NCBI GenBank assembly: GCA_963784995.1
Contig: CAWATZ010000004.1
Coordinates: 124,001 to 188,000, forward strand
Length of the DNA stretch: 64,000 bases
Direction of reading: 5' to 3'
Origin: CAWATZ01 sp963784995
GTDB lineage: Bacteria; Planctomycetota; Planctomycetia; Gemmatales; Gemmataceae
Each line of letters starts with the position of its first letter. Within the stretch, counting starts at the first letter, position 1. The notes under the pieces were generated by a model. That model did not search any database and was not told the origin of the DNA. It worked only from the letters and a program-made list of their open reading frames with translations. Positions 46,536 through 54,473 of this stretch are shown here, one piece after another. The position numbers and the translations under genes were made by a program.

Positions 46536-46753
46536 AAAAGAGCGATCAATATCATAAATGGGTGGAATGGAGTGAGGAAGACAGTGTGTACATTGGCAAA
46601 TGCCCCGACCTTATCACGGGGATTCACGGGGATGATCGGAAGAAAGTGTACGCTGATCTGTGCGAAGTGGTCGAAGACGTGATCGCGCATTTTGAGTCCG
46701 AAGGTCGTCCGCTGCCCCCACCCAAAGTGAGGCCGATGCAGGAAGTGGTGTAG
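46532..46753 (+). CDS. hicB: HicB-family antitoxin
   Basis: A 73-residue antitoxin of HicB type with the partial RNase-H-like fold (KWVEWSEEDSVYIGKCPDLI, VYADLCEVVEDVIAHFESEG). It lacks a C-terminal DNA-binding domain, so autoregulation would need another factor. Translation is coupled to hicA (ATGA). It should neutralise HicA by masking its active His. Confidence 0.83.
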   Translation: MKKSDQYHKWVEWSEEDSVYIGKCPDLITGIHGDDRKKVYADLCEVVEDVIAHFESEGRPLPPPKVRPMQEVV

Positions 46754-46772
46754 TGGAATTCCGGGGCACTTG

Positions 46773-46871
46773 GCCGAACCAACGGCTGAAGCTGACCGGG
46801 GCCGCCATCCTGGTTTTCCGAACTTCAACGTCATTGCAGGCGGCCCCGGCAGTTTAGCCTTGGCGTTCTGT
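46773..46871 (+). repeat. attC-like palindromic repeat 5 (diverged right core)
   Basis: It runs from GCCGAAC (46773-46779) to GTTCTGT (46865-46871). The arms GGCTGAAGCTGACCGGGGCC and GGCCCCGGCAGTTTAGCC pair around TCCTGGTTTTCCGAACTTCA. The right core differs from the others (GTTCTGT), so it may be inactive. It follows hicB. Confidence 0.75.
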
Positions 46872-46888
46872 CCCAAGCGAATCTTGCC

Positions 46889-47419
46889 ATGATCGAAGTC
46901 CCACCACACTTCTTCACAGTATCGTACAATGGCGATTGTTACCCTGGGGCCCCAGGGGTTTCTGGTATTGCGGAAGGTGCGAACTGCCAACAGTTTGCGT
47001 ATGAGCTGTTGAGGCATTTTGGAAAACGCATTCCCGATTTCCGTTCGAGCGATCTGTGGGAGGATACTGAGGCCACGTTTGCGGTTACCTCCCTGGAGCC
47101 GCTTGATCTGCTCCTCTACAACTCAACTCCTCGTGCCTGGGGGGCTCACGTCGCCGTTTTCCTCGGAGAATCTCGGATCCTTCATTTGTCAAGGGACCTC
47201 GTTCGTCCTGTCATTTGGACTCACGAGCAGTTTTTGAACACTCCGAAGTATCGCTCTTTTATCGGCGCCAAACGTGTTCGCGATGGCTCAGGCGTTGGGA
47301 CAATACCAGACGCTGCACCTGACCGCGACAGAGCCAGCCGAACCACTGCTTATTCCCCCGGCAGGAAAGATCGCAGGCCGGCCGGCGGCTCCAGCTCGGT
47401 CAAGGCCAGCAGCCAGTGA
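46889..47419 (+). CDS. NlpC/P60-like putative cysteine hydrolase
   Basis: A 176-residue protein. The segment GIAEGANCQQFAYELLRHFG places a Cys at the start of a helix, and AWGAHVAVFLGESRILHLSR supplies a His in the following sheet, as in NlpC/P60-type papain-fold hydrolases of peptidoglycan. No signal peptide is seen, so it would act in the cytoplasm or be released otherwise. From about 47285 the frame runs through GCCGAAC (47337-47343), the left half of a further attC-like site, and overlaps the convergent gene at 47350-48450 by 70 bases. The original stop may therefore have been lost at the array edge. Confidence 0.6.
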   Translation: MIEVPPHFFTVSYNGDCYPGAPGVSGIAEGANCQQFAYELLRHFGKRIPDFRSSDLWEDTEATFAVTSLEPLDLLLYNSTPRAWGAHVAVFLGESRILHLSRDLVRPVIWTHEQFLNTPKYRSFIGAKRVRDGSGVGTIPDAAPDRDRASRTTAYSPGRKDRRPAGGSSSVKASSQ

Positions 47420-48450
47420 GCCCGGGCCCGGACCCGGGCCGCGGTCTGCTCCGCCTCGGGCACTTCCGGCTCCTGCGCCAGCAGACCTTCCACCTTGGCC
47501 CGGATCATCGCCCGGTAAGCCACGTACAGCGGCAGCAGGGCCCGCCCCTCCTCATCCCCCGCGGCCCGAAAATAGGCCTCGGCAAAGGCACCGGCCAGGT
47601 CCCTCCGGCCGTGGAAGGCAAGGTCCATCACCGGAAAGGCCATGTCGGCCACCGGGTCGGCGTAGCGGAACGCTTCGTTGAACTCGATGCAATCGATGAT
47701 CACCAGGTCGGCCGGCGGCGGCCTGTCCGGGAAATAGTAAACGTGGTCCAGGTGCAAATCGCCGTGCGTGTCGCGCGGCATCCCCCGGGCGGCTCGGGAC
47801 TCGATCAGCGGCCGAAGCCGTGTCAGCGTTTCCACCGCGCCTGTCTGCAAGCGGTCGAAGACGTCCCGGCTCACGGTGCTTCCCACCTGGACCGCTCCCT
47901 GGTCGAAAAGGCCCAGGACAATCCGGGACACCGCCTCGAAGCGGCCAAAGGTTGCGATCCGCTCGCTGGTCGCCGCCCTCTGGTGGAAGCCGGCGACCTT
48001 GGCGGCCAGGGCCTCGACCAGCTCGATCCCAACCTCCCCGCGCTGGAGCCGGGCCAGGAGCGTGGCCTCGTCGGGCAGGCGCTGCATCTTGACCGCCCAG
48101 TCGATGACCGCGCCCGCGCCTTCCGCCTGGAGGCCCCGCGCCGTCCGGACCACGGGCACCACTCCCAGATAGACCTCCGGAGCCAGCCGGCGATTGAGCT
48201 GCACCTCTTGCTCGCAGAAGTGCCGGCGTCTGTCCAGGGTGCTGAAATCCAGGAACCCCAGCTTCACGGGCTTCTTGAGCTTGTAGGCAAAGGGGCCCGC
48301 CAGGAAGACGACCGAGACGTGCGTCTGCCGCACCTCCACCCGCTCGACCGGATGACGGTACGCGGTTGGCACGGAAAGGCCGGCGATCAATTCCGCCAGT
48401 TCCCCCCCCGGCCCTGCCAGGCAAGTCTCGTGGCTCAATGCGCGGTGCAT
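47350..48450 (-). CDS. Aminoglycoside-phosphotransferase-like kinase (COG2187 type)
   Basis: A 366-residue protein with an APH/choline-kinase fold. The N-lobe has HVSVVFLAGPFAYKLKKPVK, where the Lys would contact ATP. The catalytic loop is RDTHGDLHLDHVYYF and the metal Asp lies in LVIIDCIEFNEAFRYADPVA. COG2187-type proteins sometimes carry a C-terminal ATPase domain; none is present here. ATG 48450 (MHRALSHETCLAG) is the natural start, since upstream codons are repeat DNA. The substrate is unknown, and antibiotic resistance should not be assumed. Confidence 0.85.
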   Translation of the reverse strand: MHRALSHETCLAGPGGELAELIAGLSVPTAYRHPVERVEVRQTHVSVVFLAGPFAYKLKKPVKLGFLDFSTLDRRRHFCEQEVQLNRRLAPEVYLGVVPVVRTARGLQAEGAGAVIDWAVKMQRLPDEATLLARLQRGEVGIELVEALAAKVAGFHQRAATSERIATFGRFEAVSRIVLGLFDQGAVQVGSTVSRDVFDRLQTGAVETLTRLRPLIESRAARGMPRDTHGDLHLDHVYYFPDRPPPADLVIIDCIEFNEAFRYADPVADMAFPVMDLAFHGRRDLAGAFAEAYFRAAGDEEGRALLPLYVAYRAMIRAKVEGLLAQEPEVPEAEQTAARVRARAHWLLALTELEPPAGLRSFLPGE

Positions 48451-48521
48451 TTTCCTTCCCTCGTTTCCTGAGTGACACCCGGTAAGGCGGTTTGAAGGAA
48501 AAGGTAGGTCCGCCCTCCTGT

Positions 48522-48705
48522 CCCGTGGGTGCGCTGCGCGACCCACGGCTGGGATATGCAACCCCTTCGGGGTAGAAAACAGGGCTCGCGTTGTCTTCCT
48601 ACCCCGAAGGGGTTGCATATCCCAGCCGTGGGTCGCGCAGCGCACCCACGGGTAAGGTCGCGCAGCGCACCCACGGGTAAGGTCGCGCAGCGCACCCACG
48701 GGCAA
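48522..48705. repeat. 53-bp inverted repeat followed by 25-nt direct repeats
   Basis: The arms 48522-48574 and 48600-48652 are perfect complements around a 25-nt spacer. Three 25-nt direct repeats (48631-48655, 48656-48680, 48681-48705; unit GGTCGCGCAGCGCACCCACG plus GGTAA) extend the right arm. The remaining gap 48451-48987 shows no gene; a further GC-rich stretch at 48720-48950 has no clear feature. Confidence 0.88.
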
Positions 48706-48987
48706 GGTGGTGGCCCAATCTTTTTCCCGAAACCGCCTTACCAGGAGGTTGCACTCCGCGTGCCGAGCTGACGGTTCCGGCAGATGGATTGCATTGCGCT
48801 GCCGCACACACACAACCGCAACCCTCTGGCACCCAGGACACTGTGCCAAACCGGCTCCGAGGTGTGCGGATCAGCACGTGCGGTTCCCTCCCCGGAAGCC
48901 GCAACAGCGGCCCGCTGCTTCCGGCATGACCTTTGCACCCTGGTGATCTGAGCAGCCGAAATCCCTTGACAGGAAGGAGAGCGTGCC

Positions 48988-49665
48988 ATGGCTACCAGGT
49001 CAAAGAAAGTCGAACGCCAGGTCGTGATCCCGTCCGGACGGCGGAGGTTGAATGGCATCTTGCGAGTGCCGGCCGGGGCCGAGGGGGTCGTGGCGTTCGC
49101 CCACGGCAGCGGCAGCGGCCGGTTCAGCCCACGCAACCAGTTTGTGGCCCACGCCCTGGAAGAGGGCGGCCTGGCAACGCTGCTGCTGGACCTTCTGGAA
49201 GAAGAAGAGGCGGAGGACCGAGAGAAGGTCTTCGACATCGAGCTGCTGGCCGAGCGCTTGCAGAGCGCCGCGGACTGGTTGAGCCGGGAGCCGGAAACCG
49301 CGGCCCTCCGCCTCGGCTATTTCGGCGCCAGCACTGGCGCCGGGGCCGCGCTGGTGGCAGCGGCCCGCAACCCGGCCGCGGTCGGCTCGGTGGTCTCCCG
49401 CGGGGGCCGGCCGGACCTGGCCCAGGAGGATTTGCCAGCGGTCCAGGCGCCGACCTTGCTGATCGTCGGCGGCCGGGACGACGTGGTCATCGAGCTGAAC
49501 GAACAGGCCTTGCGCCTGCTGCGCTGCCCCAAGGAAATGGTCATCGTCCCCGGGGCCACCCACCTCTTCGAGGAGCCGGGGACGCTGGAGGAGGTCGCCC
49601 GCCTGGCCAGGGAATGGTTTGTCCGCCACCTCGCGACCACCCCGGCGGCGGTTACCGCGCGTTAG
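48988..49665 (+). CDS. Alpha/beta hydrolase (dienelactone-hydrolase-like)
   Basis: A 225-residue alpha/beta hydrolase. FAHGSGSGRFS forms the oxyanion region. The nucleophile elbow is GYFGASTGAGAAL (GxSxG variant G-A-S-T-G), the acid is in LLIVGGRDDVV, and the His is in VIVPGATHLFEEPG. AGGAAGGAGAG precedes ATG 48988. No signal peptide, so cytoplasmic. The substrate is unknown; proteins of this group are often called phosphoribosyltransferase-linked or dienelactone hydrolases. Confidence 0.87.
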   Translation: MATRSKKVERQVVIPSGRRRLNGILRVPAGAEGVVAFAHGSGSGRFSPRNQFVAHALEEGGLATLLLDLLEEEEAEDREKVFDIELLAERLQSAADWLSREPETAALRLGYFGASTGAGAALVAAARNPAAVGSVVSRGGRPDLAQEDLPAVQAPTLLIVGGRDDVVIELNEQALRLLRCPKEMVIVPGATHLFEEPGTLEEVARLAREWFVRHLATTPAAVTAR

Positions 49666-49680
49666 GATCGTTCCACTGGA

Positions 49681-49828
49681 CTCCCCTCTCCCCGCTGGGG
49701 AGAGGGGTTGGGGATGAGGGGTTTGGTGCCTCTGATTTATCGTTTCGCGTTCACTCAGCCCAACGCGAAACGATAAATCAAAAGCAGCCCCTCACCCCCA
49801 ACCCCTCTCCCCAGCGGGGAGAGGGGAG
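49681..49828. repeat. Nested composite palindrome (family 2 outside, family 1 inside)
   Basis: The outer arms 49681-49721 and 49788-49828 (CCCCTCTCCCCGCTGGGGAG and onward) enclose the inner family 1 palindrome (49733-49751 and 49762-49780, TGATTTATCGTTTCGCGTT). The same nested arrangement is found at 57618-57761. It lies between two plus-strand hydrolase genes. Confidence 0.9.
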
Positions 49829-49923
49829 AAGGAAACAACCCTAACAGGCCCTTCTTGACCTGCAGCCGCCCGATAAGGTACGCTGCCGGGTCAGAGTCCA
49901 CCACGATTCCAGGGTCGCAAATC

Positions 49924-50778
49924 ATGCTCAAGGAAGGAAGTTTCGAGGCGGCGGGGGTGACACTGCATTACGCGACGGGACCGGCTTCCGGTCCGCCGCT
50001 CTTGCTGCTGCACGGAGTGACACGCCGCTGGCAGGATTACGTTCCTCTCTTGCCGGTCTTCTCCACTCGCTGGCGGGTCCATGCCCTCGACTTCCGCGGC
50101 CACGGCAAGTCCAGCCGGGCCGGCGGGCGTTACCGGGTCCTCGATCACGTCCACGATGCCGTGCGCTTCGTGGAGCAACTGGACGAGCCGGTGGTCATCT
50201 ATGGGCATTCGCTGGGCGCGCTGGTGGCCAGCGGCGTGGCCAGCCAGGTCCCGGAGCGCGTCCGCGGCGTCGTGCTGGAAGACCCTCCCGCTGCCAGCCT
50301 GGTGCAGGGCATTCGCCAGACGCCCTTCCATGCCTTCTTCGCCGGGATGCAGCGGCTGGCCGGCAATGGCATGACCGTCGCCGAGCGCACCCGGCAGCTG
50401 GCCGAGCTGCGCCTGCCGGTCGGGATCGATCAGCCGCCGCTGCGCCTGGGCGAGATCCGCGACAGCACCTCGCTGCGCTTCAGCGCCCGCTGCTTGCAGG
50501 AACTCGACCCGGAAGTCCTGACGCCCCTCTTGGAGGTTCGCTGGCTGGACGGGTACGATCAGGACAGCGTCATGGCCCGGGTGCGCTGTCCGGCCCTGCT
50601 GCTGCGCGCCGACGAGCGCTTTGGCGGCATGATGCCTCGCGCCGACGGGGAGCAACTCGCCGCCCGGATGGCCGATTGCACCGTGATCGATCTGAGGGGC
50701 TGCGGCCATGCGGTCCACTGGCTGGAGGGCGAGAAGACGGTCCGCTTTGTCATGGGTTTCCTCGAATCGCTCCGGTGA
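49924..50778 (+). CDS. Alpha/beta hydrolase
   Basis: A 284-residue alpha/beta hydrolase fold enzyme. The oxyanion strand is PLLLLHGVTRRWQDY, DFRGHGKS is the conserved loop, GHSLGALVASG holds the nucleophile Ser, LLRADERFGGMMPR holds the acid, and GCGHAVHWLEGEK holds the His. ATG 49924 fits, since the fold starts within 15 residues. No signal peptide. It is not homologous enough to the hydrolase at 48988 to be its duplicate. Substrate unknown. Confidence 0.9.
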   Translation: MLKEGSFEAAGVTLHYATGPASGPPLLLLHGVTRRWQDYVPLLPVFSTRWRVHALDFRGHGKSSRAGGRYRVLDHVHDAVRFVEQLDEPVVIYGHSLGALVASGVASQVPERVRGVVLEDPPAASLVQGIRQTPFHAFFAGMQRLAGNGMTVAERTRQLAELRLPVGIDQPPLRLGEIRDSTSLRFSARCLQELDPEVLTPLLEVRWLDGYDQDSVMARVRCPALLLRADERFGGMMPRADGEQLAARMADCTVIDLRGCGHAVHWLEGEKTVRFVMGFLESLR

Positions 50779-50792
50779 GCGAAAGCGTCCCT

Positions 50793-50855
50793 ACAAGCCC
50801 GAAGCGCCAGCGCCGGGATCTTCATACAGTCCCGGCGCTGGCGCTTCGGGCTTGT
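50793..50855. repeat. 26-bp inverted repeat, family 3
   Basis: The arms 50793-50818 and 50830-50855 (ACAAGCCCGAAGCGCCAGCG and onward) are perfect complements with an 11-nt spacer. The same arm is present as seven tandem copies at 63444-63646. It lies between convergent genes and could serve as a bidirectional terminator. Confidence 0.88.
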
Positions 50856-50864
50856 GTTGGTCCC

Positions 50865-51821
50865 TCAACCCGCTGCGATCCCGAGAAGCCGGCCAATCTC
50901 CTCCAGCACCGCCCGGTCCGAGTCCGGCCGGGTGGGGCTGCGCGGGTGGGTCGCATCACAGCCGATCCAGCCCCGCCATTTCAGGAACGTCGCCGCCGAG
51001 TGCTTGTAGGCCGGCACCGGAGCGCGGAAGGCAAAGGACCCCAGGTATTGCAGCGAGTCGTTCAGCTCGTAGAAGGCCGGATCGCCGACCAGCCAGTAGC
51101 CATCGCGGCGCGCAAACAGGTCCGGGGCGAAGGTGCTCAGTCCCAGCAGATAGTCGCTGCCATACGTCACCATGTCGATCGCCAGATCGTTTCCGGTGAA
51201 GACCTTGAAATCGGGCCGCAGCCGGTCCCGCAGGGCGAGCCGCTGCCATTCCGGCTCCCGGTGCAGCGACGAGTGCTTGACCCCGATGCAGGCGCGAATC
51301 GACATCAGCCCCAGGTAAACCTCCAGCGAGTAGATCTTGCCGAACGGCGCGAACATCTGCCCCAGCTCAAAGCCGATGAAGCGGTCACAATGCCGCCCCA
51401 GTGCCGCGTACGAGGCCAGCAACTCGCTGTCCCCTTGCCCAGTCAGACCGTAAGACTGGAAGATCACCGGGGTGCCGCCCTGGCGGAGGATCGCGTCCAT
51501 TTGCCGGAAATAACCGTCGCGGTCGAACCGGCTGCCGGGCTGGTCGAGGAGGAAGGCCCCGGCCACGAAGGGGCCGTTGCCCAGGGCCGACCGGGTGTAC
51601 TCCAGCACTTGCCGTTTCGTGGCCTCGTCGAGCAGGTTGACGTAGCCGGTGTCCATGTTGACGGCCGGGGTCAGGCCGGCCGCCGCGGTGCGCTGGACGT
51701 GGGCGGTGAAGGCCGGCCAGTCGATGCCGCCGTCGGACGTGAACGGCAGCAAAATGGCCGAGATACCGGTGATGGCCCGGCGCGGCCGGAGCATGGCAAT
51801 CGGGTCGATGGAGGCGGTCAT
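50865..51821 (-). CDS. Dihydrodipicolinate-synthase-family protein
   Basis: A 318-residue class I aldolase of the DapA/NanA superfamily. The fold begins ITGISAILLPFTSDGGIDWP. The Schiff-base Lys is expected in ACIGVKHSS, and VFTGNDLAIDMVTYGSDYLL matches the later strand region. The GTTGE-type motif of true DapA is replaced by MDTGYVN, so lysine synthesis is unlikely. These proteins often handle sugar acids or hydroxy-acids. It is convergent with the hydrolase and divergent from the ceramidase-like gene. Confidence 0.87.
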   Translation of the reverse strand: MTASIDPIAMLRPRRAITGISAILLPFTSDGGIDWPAFTAHVQRTAAAGLTPAVNMDTGYVNLLDEATKRQVLEYTRSALGNGPFVAGAFLLDQPGSRFDRDGYFRQMDAILRQGGTPVIFQSYGLTGQGDSELLASYAALGRHCDRFIGFELGQMFAPFGKIYSLEVYLGLMSIRACIGVKHSSLHREPEWQRLALRDRLRPDFKVFTGNDLAIDMVTYGSDYLLGLSTFAPDLFARRDGYWLVGDPAFYELNDSLQYLGSFAFRAPVPAYKHSAATFLKWRGWIGCDATHPRSPTRPDSDRAVLEEIGRLLGIAAG

Positions 51822-51914
51822 TGGCGGCCCTGTCCTGTTTTCTGTCGCCGTTGCAGGCCGGCTCTGATAGCCTGTCGGAATCGCATCCTTGAATCGCTGA
51901 CGAAGGAGAACGAG

Positions 51915-53658
51915 ATGGGGAACAATTTACGTTTCCGAGCGTGGTTCGGCATCCTCACGGCCCTGATCCTGTGGTCTTTGCCCTCGCCAGTCCAGGCGGC
52001 GTACAAGGTCGGCGTGGCCCGGGCCGACATTACGCCGGAAGGTCCAATCTGGATGGCCGGCTACGGCAGCCGCAACAAGCCCTCCGTGGGAGTCGATCAA
52101 GGGTTACAGGCCAAGGTGCTGGTCCTGCAGCACGACGAGGATGCGCCGCTGCTGCTGATCACGGCCGACATCATCGGCTTCTCCCGCGAGATCGCCGAGG
52201 ACATTGTCGGGAAAATCCAGCAAACGCATCGCATCCCCCGCGAGAACGTCCTGCTGGTCGGCAGCCACACGCATTCGGGGCCGGTGATCGGCCTGAACCT
52301 CAAGGGCATGTTCGACCTGAAGGGCGAGGAAGCCGAGCGGGTCCAGAAATACACGCAAGGTCTGGTCAGCCGGATCGTCCAGGCCGGCGGCGAGGCCCTG
52401 CGGAAGATGGAGCCGGCCCAGCTCTCCTTTGGCCGCGGCAAGGCCACCTTCGCCGCCAACCGCCGGGTCTTCCGCGGCAACGGCGTGGGGTTCGGCGTCA
52501 ATCCCGATGGCCCGGTCGATCACCAGGTGCCGGTCCTGCGCATCGATGACGACAAGGGCAAGGTCAAGGCCATCGTCTTCGGTTATGCCTGTCACTGCAC
52601 CACGCTCAACCCCAACGATTACAAGATCGATGCCGACTGGGCCGGCTATGCCCAGGATTACCTGGAGCGCGCCAATCCGGGGGCCACGGTCCTGTTCGTG
52701 ACCGGCTGCGGCGGCGACGCCAATCCCGAGCCGCGGCTCAAATCCGAGCACGCCCGGCAGCACGGTCTGGAGATCGCCGGGGCGGTCGAGCCGGGTGCTG
52801 ACGGGCTTGCGCACCCCGGTCTCGGAGAAGGTCAAGGCCGCCCTGGAGCGCGTGGACCTGCCCCTGGCCAAACTGCCGACCCGCGAGGACTTCGAGAAAA
52901 AGCTCCAGGACCGCAACGTCTTCGTCCAGCGGCACGCCCGCCGGCACCTGGACATGCTGGAGCGCGGCGAGAAGATCATGACCAGCTATCCCTGTCCGGT
53001 CCAGGTCTGGCGCTTCGGCAAGGACCTGACCCTGGTGGCCATCGGCGGCGAGGTCGTGGTCGATTACGCGCTGCGTCTCAAGCGCGAGTGCAAGGAGGAA
53101 CCCAACCTGTGGATGGTGGGTTACGCCAACGACGTCTTCGCTTACGTGCCCTCGACGCGCATCCTGATCGAGGGCGGCTACGAGGCGGACTTCAACCTCA
53201 TCTATTACGGATTGCCGGTGCGCTTCAGCAATGACGTGGAGGAGGTGCTGGTCAAGAAAGTGCATGCGTTGCTGAAACAGGTGCGCGAGGGCGCTTTCTC
53301 CCCTCTCCCCGCTGGGGAGAGGGGAGAAAACCACGAGCACAGAACTGCTCTCGCCACCGCCCCGCTCGGGTGCTACCCTGACCAGAACCCCACGATTCCC
53401 ACCTTGCAAAGGAGTTTCCTTCCATGCGTCGCTTTCTCTCCCAATCCCGACTCGCCTGGCTGGCCCTGCCGGTGGCCCTTGCCGGTCTGGCGGCCCTGCC
53501 CAGCACGCGAGCGGCGGACGTTGACCCGTACGACCAGTCCAGCGTTCCCCTGGAAGTGCAACCGGACGATCCCAAGGCGACCAAGATCGTCCTGGTGGCC
53601 GGTCGGCAGAGCCACGGGGCCGGCGCGCATGAGTTCTTCGCCGGCTGCGCCGTGCTGA
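51915..53658 (+). CDS. Neutral/alkaline ceramidase-like protein (one frameshift; uncertain 3' end)
   Basis: ATG 51915 follows GAAGGAG and encodes a signal peptide (GILTALILWSLPSPVQA). The N-terminal domain matches neutral ceramidases: KVGVARADITPEGPIWMAGY, GSHTHSGPVIG (Zn ligands) and FGYACHCTTLNPNDY. Near 52788 one extra base changes frame. The rest continues as TGLRTPVSEKVKAALERVDL, VAIGGEVVVDYALRLKRECK and VGYANDVFAYVPSTRILIEG. After KKVHALLKQVREG the frame enters a palindrome (53295-53329) and stays open to 53658 over the next gene, so the real stop is unclear. It is predicted to cleave amide bonds in lipids outside the cytoplasm. Confidence 0.75.
53295..53329. repeat. Palindrome of family 2 at the ceramidase 3' end
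   Basis: TTTCTCCCCTCTCCCCGCTG and its complement meet at 53312 to form a perfect 35-nt palindrome, the same core as the outer arms at 49681 and 57618. It overlaps the last codons of the ceramidase-like frame and encodes SPLPAGERGE there. Confidence 0.87.
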
Positions 53659-54356
53659 TGAAGTTGCTGAAGCAGACCCCCGGCGTCTTTCCCGTCATGG
53701 CCCGCGATGGCTGGCCGAAGGACCCCAGGACGTTCGAGGGCGCCAAGAGCGTGGTGTTCTACATGGATGGCGGCGGCGGCCATCCGATCATCCAGAAGGA
53801 CCACCGTGAGACGGTGCAGAAGCTGATCGACAAGGGCGTCGGCTTCGTCAACCTGCACTATGCCGTCGAGTACCCCAAAAGCCAGAGCGATCACGTCCTC
53901 AACTGGCTGGGCGGCTACTACGAAACCGGCTTCTCGACCAATCCCCACTGGAAGGCCGAGTTCAAGGACATGCCCAAACACCCGATCACCCGCGGCGTCA
54001 AGCCGTTCAGCATCCAGGACGAGTGGTACTTCAACATCCGCTTTGTCCCCGAGTCGAAGAAGGTGACGCCGATCCTGAAAGCGACGCCGCCCGATAACGT
54101 GCGCCGCACGGAGGCCGCCAAGATGAACCCGGGCCGGGAAGAGATCGTCGCCTGGGCCCTGGAGCGCGACAAGGGCGGCCGGAGCTTCGGCTTCACCGGC
54201 GGCCATTTCCACAAGAACTGGGGGGACGAGAACTTCCGCCGGCTGGTGGTCAACGCCATCCTCTGGACCGGCAACGTCGAGGTGCCGCTCGAAGGGGCCA
54301 AGGTCGAGATCGACCCCGCCGAGATCAACCGCAACCTGGACCGCAAGAAGAAATGA
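53424..54356 (+). CDS. ThuA-domain secreted protein
   Basis: A 310-residue protein with a signal peptide (LALPVALAGLAALPSTRA). The ThuA fold is of the class I glutamine amidotransferase type: KIVLVAGRQSHGAGAHEFF, AKSVVFYMDGGGGHPI, GVGFVNLHYAVEY, and GGRSFGFTGGHFHKNWGDEN at the end. The amidotransferase catalytic Cys is absent, as usual for ThuA. In planctomycetes these exported ThuA proteins are linked to sugar catabolism. AAAGGAG precedes ATG 53424. It follows the ceramidase-like gene. Confidence 0.9.
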   Translation: MRRFLSQSRLAWLALPVALAGLAALPSTRAADVDPYDQSSVPLEVQPDDPKATKIVLVAGRQSHGAGAHEFFAGCAVLMKLLKQTPGVFPVMARDGWPKDPRTFEGAKSVVFYMDGGGGHPIIQKDHRETVQKLIDKGVGFVNLHYAVEYPKSQSDHVLNWLGGYYETGFSTNPHWKAEFKDMPKHPITRGVKPFSIQDEWYFNIRFVPESKKVTPILKATPPDNVRRTEAAKMNPGREEIVAWALERDKGGRSFGFTGGHFHKNWGDENFRRLVVNAILWTGNVEVPLEGAKVEIDPAEINRNLDRKKK

Positions 54357-54473
54357 GGGCCGGGGACGCCACGATTTGACCGCTCGGAGACCGCCTCGCC
54401 TTCCCCGGCACGGATCGCTACAACGAAGGCAGTCTCTTGCGAGCCCCGAGGCCCCTGAACAGGACTGTCTGTC

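Noticed and set aside
47350..48450. Aminoglycoside resistance gene
   Set aside because: It has the phosphotransferase fold but matches the COG2187-type chromosomal group, with no evidence of antibiotic specificity.
50676..51914. Upstream extension of the ceramidase-like frame
   Set aside because: The part before 51915 lies opposite the DHDPS-family gene and lacks domains; ATG 51915 has GAAGGAG and a signal peptide.
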